A DNA stretch of 6,823 nt from Phycisphaerae bacterium. GTDB lineage: Bacteria; Planctomycetota; Phycisphaerae; Phycisphaerales; SM1A02. Under the pieces are notes generated by a model. It was not told the DNA's origin and did no database searches. It saw only the letters and a list, made by a program, of their open reading frames with translations. The stretch spans positions 9,467-16,289 of the forward strand of contig NYVS01000057.1 in the NCBI GenBank assembly GCA_002684755.1, read 5' to 3'. Every line of letters starts with the position of its first letter. Position 1 is the stretch's first letter. Position numbers and translations under genes: made by a program. Of this stretch, positions 4,080 to 6,823 are shown piece by piece.

Positions 4080-6823
4080 AGCAGTTTTCCCAAGGACCTC
4101 ACACCCGGCTGGCCGCGACGATCGCCACCCTGCTGACTTCCGCCGCCCTCGCGTCGCCCGGGCCCGAGATCATCGCCGGGCCCGTGGTGATTCCCAGCAG
4201 CACTCACGAGTACTACCTGCTCTCGCCATCGACCGCCGAAGCGGCGGCGTCCGTGGCGGCATCCCTCGGCGGAACCCTCGTCGCATTCGAGACGTTCGCG
4301 GAGCAGAGCGCGGTGGTCGAGGCCCTTGCCATGTGGAATGGCACGCCTCGTTGGTGCTGGATCGGCCTCAGCGACCGAGTGACCGACGGCGACTGGCGCT
4401 GGGCGACCGGCGAATCTCGAATCTTCGAATCATGGGGCACCCCGGATCCGAGTCGCTTCCCCGGACGGAATCAGGCCTTCATGACACCGAGCGGTCTCTG
4501 GTTCCCCGCCGACGGGACCCAGGACAACGACGGGGAGAATCTGCTCCACTCGATCGTGGAGGTGGGCGACGTCGACTGCAACGGAAACTTCTTTCCAGAC
4601 GACGCCGACATCCTCTTCGGCGACAGCCTCGACCTTGATGGGAACGGCGTGCCCGACGAGTGCCAGTCCACGGACTGCGACGGCGACGGCCGACCCGATG
4701 GCGTCGAGATCCTCCTCACCCCCTGGCTCGACTGCAATGAAGACGGCCTGCTCGATGCATGCGCCGCGACCGATGCCCCGCGATCCGATTGCAACGGGAA
4801 CCTGCTCGACGACCAGTGCGAGTCGCCCGACGCGGTGGGTTTCATCGCGACCTACTTCACCGGCCAGGACCTCGAGTCCCCGATCGCCTCACGCATCGCC
4901 GACACCATCGACTTCGACATCGGCATCGCGGAACCCTGGCCTGGCGCGGGATTCACGGACTTCGCGGCCCGCTGGACCGGAGAGCTCGTCGCCGAATACA
5001 CCGGCTTCTATTCGTTCTACGTGACCTCCGACGACGGGATACGACTCTTCGTCGACGGTGAGATCCTCATCGACGACTGGCGATCGCACGGCGTGGAGGA
5101 GGTGTCGGCGGGCGTCTTCCTGTCCGCCGGAAGCCACGTCCTCACGCTGGAGTGGTTCGACAACGCGGGCGAGGCGGTCTGCCGGCTGGAATGGAAGCCA
5201 CCCTTCGGATCGCGTGAAGTGATGCCGGGATCGGTGATGCGACCGTTCCTCGACTGCGACGACGACCTTCAACTCGACGGATGCCAGATCGCCGCCGATC
5301 CTGGCCTCGACTGCAACGGAAACGGCCAACTCGACGTCTGCGAAGGCACCCCACCCGATTGCGACGGCGACGGCATCTACGACTGGTGCGAACTCGACGG
5401 CAACGACTGCAACGCGAACGGGATTCCGGACGATTGCGAGATCGCGAGCGGCGCACCGGACTGCCAGGGAGACGGGATCCCCGACGACTGCCAGGCCGGT
5501 GTCCCCGACGTGATCGCCTACGACGACGGCGGGCCCGAATACGGCGTTCGTTCGGGCGAGGGGTACATGGCCTGGCTGCAGCACGTTCCGGTCGCGACAT
5601 CGTTCGCGCGAGCCACCGCGATCGAGGTCGACTTCGTCAACACCACGGCGGGCCGTCCCGTCCGGATCGGTCTCTGGCGAGACCCCGACGGCGACGGCGA
5701 TCCCCGTGACGCGGAACTGATCCACCTGATCTTCACGGAGGTCCAGTCCGCCGAGGCCTCCGTCCGGGATCGGTTCGAGCTCCCTTCCATCCCGCTGGGC
5801 CCGCTCGGCGGCTCCTATTTCGTCGGCGCGCTCATGGGCAACGTCACCGAGGAGGACTTTCCCGCCGGACTCGATGCCACGACCCCCTACGCCGGGGCGA
5901 GTTGGATCATCGGCAGCGGATCGCCGATCGACGCCGCGGAACTCGACGGTCCCGACGTGATCGAATTCTCGCGGCTCGACGAGGTCGGCACCGGCGTGTG
6001 GTGGAGCAACTGGATCATCCGGTTCGAGTACGAGTCACCGGGCGGCGACTGCAACGGCGACGGAATTCCCGATCAGTGCCAGTTCGCCGAAGGATTCCTG
6101 GTCGACGACGACCTGAACGGGATCGCGGACGCCTGCGAGGACTGTGATGGGAACGGCATCGTGGACCGCTGCGAGCTCAGCTGCGACGGGGACTGCGGAA
6201 GCATCTGGGACGGACTCTGCGGCACGGAGGCCGATTGCAACGGCGATGGCGTCCCCGACTCCTGCCAGGACGCCTTCACGGGACTGCCGGACTGCGACGG
6301 CAACGGCGTTCCCGATGCCTGCGAGGACCCGGGCCTCGACTGCGACGGCAACGGCGTCCTCGACGCCTGCGAGATCGCCGACGGCTCGGCCGAGGACTGC
6401 AACGGCGACGGCGTGATCGACACGTGCCAGTTCGGTGGTCATCCGGGTTATCAGGTCGACAGCGACTACGTCTCGGACCTGCTCGGATTCACGACGGGCG
6501 ACAGCATGTGGTGGGCCGTCCAGTACGAAGTGGGCCCCGATGGCCGCATCATCGAATGGGTCGACGTGGCGCTGGGCGATCTCGGAATCGGCGCCGTCGT
6601 CCAGGTCGCGGTGCTTGCCGACCCGAATCAGGACCGCGATCCCTCCGACATGGTTCCAATCGTCCTGGGGGCCGTCCAGTCCGACGGCGGCAATGAATCC
6701 GGAAGCGGCGATCCGGCCCGGCTCAGGTTCGCCTTCGACCCGATCGACCTCGGTCCGGTCGGCACCTCCTTCTTCATCGGCGTGCACACGGCCTACAACC
6801 CGTCCGCCGACCTGCCGGCGGCC
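4076..6823 (+). CDS. secreted multi-domain protein: C-type-lectin-like, PA14 and Cys/Asp calcium-type repeats (C-terminus beyond window)
   Basis: At least 916 residues, still open at the window edge. The GTG start gives a signal peptide: basic start to R11, hydrophobic LAATIATLLTSAALA (12-26), probable cleavage after A24-L25-A26. Residues about 42-163 form a C-type-lectin-like domain: EYYLL (45-49), the alpha-helix AAASVAASLGG, WIGLSD (95-100), GDWRWATGE (105-113), and a closing IVEV. Residues about 254-390 are a PA14 domain with FYSFYVTSDDG (311-321), IRLFVDGEILIDDW (322-335) and GSHVLTLEWFD. About 18 D-C-N/D-G-N/D-G-x-x-D-x-C units lie at 167-249, 393-473 and 658-785. Two related beta-rich modules lie at about 479-656 and 790 onward. 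Lectin-like and PA14 domains usually bind carbohydrate, and the repeats probably bind calcium with disulfides. The likely role is surface or extracellular glycan binding or adhesion; no catalytic domain is visible. An upstream stop at 4025 and the signal peptide decide the start; Shine-Dalgarno is absent. Confidence 0.88.
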   Translation, partial: MKQFSQGPHTRLAATIATLLTSAALASPGPEIIAGPVVIPSSTHEYYLLSPSTAEAAASVAASLGGTLVAFETFAEQSAVVEALAMWNGTPRWCWIGLSDRVTDGDWRWATGESRIFESWGTPDPSRFPGRNQAFMTPSGLWFPADGTQDNDGENLLHSIVEVGDVDCNGNFFPDDADILFGDSLDLDGNGVPDECQSTDCDGDGRPDGVEILLTPWLDCNEDGLLDACAATDAPRSDCNGNLLDDQCESPDAVGFIATYFTGQDLESPIASRIADTIDFDIGIAEPWPGAGFTDFAARWTGELVAEYTGFYSFYVTSDDGIRLFVDGEILIDDWRSHGVEEVSAGVFLSAGSHVLTLEWFDNAGEAVCRLEWKPPFGSREVMPGSVMRPFLDCDDDLQLDGCQIAADPGLDCNGNGQLDVCEGTPPDCDGDGIYDWCELDGNDCNANGIPDDCEIASGAPDCQGDGIPDDCQAGVPDVIAYDDGGPEYGVRSGEGYMAWLQHVPVATSFARATAIEVDFVNTTAGRPVRIGLWRDPDGDGDPRDAELIHLIFTEVQSAEASVRDRFELPSIPLGPLGGSYFVGALMGNVTEEDFPAGLDATTPYAGASWIIGSGSPIDAAELDGPDVIEFSRLDEVGTGVWWSNWIIRFEYESPGGDCNGDGIPDQCQFAEGFLVDDDLNGIADACEDCDGNGIVDRCELSCDGDCGSIWDGLCGTEADCNGDGVPDSCQDAFTGLPDCDGNGVPDACEDPGLDCDGNGVLDACEIADGSAEDCNGDGVIDTCQFGGHPGYQVDSDYVSDLLGFTTGDSMWWAVQYEVGPDGRIIEWVDVALGDLGIGAVVQVAVLADPNQDRDPSDMVPIVLGAVQSDGGNESGSGDPARLRFAFDPIDLGPVGTSFFIGVHTAYNPSADLPAA
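4574..4822 (+). repeat. Cys/Asp repeat cluster 1 (5 units, protein level)
   Basis: Residues 167-249 of the secreted protein link the lectin-like domain to PA14. The units begin DCNGNFFPD, LDLDGNGVPDECQ, DCDGDGRPDG, DCNEDGLLDAC and DCNGNLLDDQC. Several lack one cysteine or a loop residue, so this is the most degenerate cluster. The D-x-[ND]-x-[ND]-G-x-x-D pattern is that of EF-hand, dockerin and thrombospondin-3 calcium loops. Confidence 0.75.
5252..5494 (+). repeat. Cys/Asp repeat cluster 2 (5 units, protein level)
   Basis: Residues 393-473 lie between PA14 and the first beta-rich module. The units are DCDDDLQLDGC, DCNGNGQLDVC, DCDGDGIYDWC, DCNANGIPDDC and DCQGDGIPDDC. Each has a cysteine after the first Asp and one after the last Asp, so paired disulfides within or between units are likely. 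Confidence 0.8.
5510..6046 (+). repeat. beta-rich module, copy 1 (protein-level domain repeat)
   Basis: Residues 479-656 form a hydrophobic/aromatic beta-rich domain I cannot assign to a named family. Landmarks shared with the later copy are an I-E-V-D-F strand at 516, LWRDPDGDGDPRDAEL in the middle, VQSAE, and IPLGPLGGSYFVG at 572-584. About 179 residues long, it is bounded by Cys/Asp repeats on both sides. Confidence 0.6.
6047..6430 (+). repeat. Cys/Asp repeat cluster 3 (8 units, protein level)
   Basis: Residues 658-785 lie between the two beta-rich modules. The units are DCNGDGIPDQC, DDDLNGIADAC, DCDGNGIVDRC, a degenerate CDGDCGSIWDGLC, DCNGDGVPDSC, DCDGNGVPDAC, DCDGNGVLDAC and DCNGDGVIDTC. 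Two units share an identical 20-base stretch (6290-6309 and 6338-6357), 48 bases apart, which points to recent unit duplication or strong codon constraint. Confidence 0.8.
6443..6823 (+). repeat. beta-rich module, copy 2 (cut by window edge)
   Basis: Residues 790-916 show the same landmarks in the same order as copy 1: I-E-W-V-D-V at 826, VLADPNQDRDPSDMVPI, VQSDG, and IDLGPVGTSFFIG at 890-902. The landmark strands are 56 residues apart in copy 1 and 64 in copy 2. The end of the module is outside the window. Confidence 0.6.

Noticed and set aside
4889..5725. 278-residue minus-strand open frame, and a similar one at 6035-6787
   Set aside because: Their V-A-V-A-V-x-style repetitiveness is the reverse complement of the Cys/Asp repeats; the plus-strand frame carries the recognised domains.
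4574..6430. Regularly spaced short repeats as a possible CRISPR array
   Set aside because: The repeats are in frame within a coding region, vary in sequence and spacing, and are explained by the protein motif.

Overview
The window reads as chromosomal DNA of a GC-rich bacterium, most probably a Planctomycetota member of the Phycisphaerae type. The main pointer is a large secreted protein full of D-C-N-G-[ND]-G-x-x-D-x-C repeats mixed with C-type-lectin-like and PA14 modules, an architecture I associate with that phylum. Gene starts are poorly marked by Shine-Dalgarno sequences except inside the operon. The lineage is inferred from protein style; there is no rRNA or tRNA gene here. Two genes are cut by the window edges.

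Left part (1-2675): a minus-strand gene running off the left edge encodes the N-terminal 203 residues of a multi-spanning GT-C-fold glycosyltransferase of the TMTC/ArnT-like type. Divergent from it, with at most 28 bp between starts, is a tight plus-strand operon of three genes: a family 2 glycosyltransferase of the dolichol-phosphate-mannose-synthase type, a small membrane protein of the DUF2304 family, and a PAPS-dependent sulfotransferase-like protein. Both junctions are 4-base stop/start overlaps (ATGA and GTGA), so the three products are probably made together. A reasonable reading is a module that transfers a sugar to a lipid carrier at the membrane and sulfates a surface glycan or lipid; the substrate is unknown.

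Middle (2698-3927, minus): a convergent gene for a 409-residue protein I cannot assign to a family. Its N-terminal part contains a plausible helix-turn-helix stretch. It is separated by 148 bp from the divergent gene on its right. That spacer holds a perfect inverted repeat, TGGAACA-CC-TGTTCCA, the best operator candidate in the window.

Right part (4076-6823, plus, open at the right edge): at least 916 residues of an exported mosaic protein. The order is signal peptide, C-type-lectin-like domain, Cys/Asp repeats, PA14 domain, more repeats, a beta-rich module, more repeats, then a second, diverged copy of the same beta-rich module. About 18 repeat units of the Ca-binding, thrombospondin-3/dockerin-loop type link the domains. 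It is likely a cell-surface or extracellular carbohydrate-binding or adhesive protein.

The left operon and the right-hand protein could meet at the cell surface, as glycan synthesis/sulfation and glycan binding, but only proximity suggests it. I see no defence system, mobile element, CRISPR array or RNA gene.
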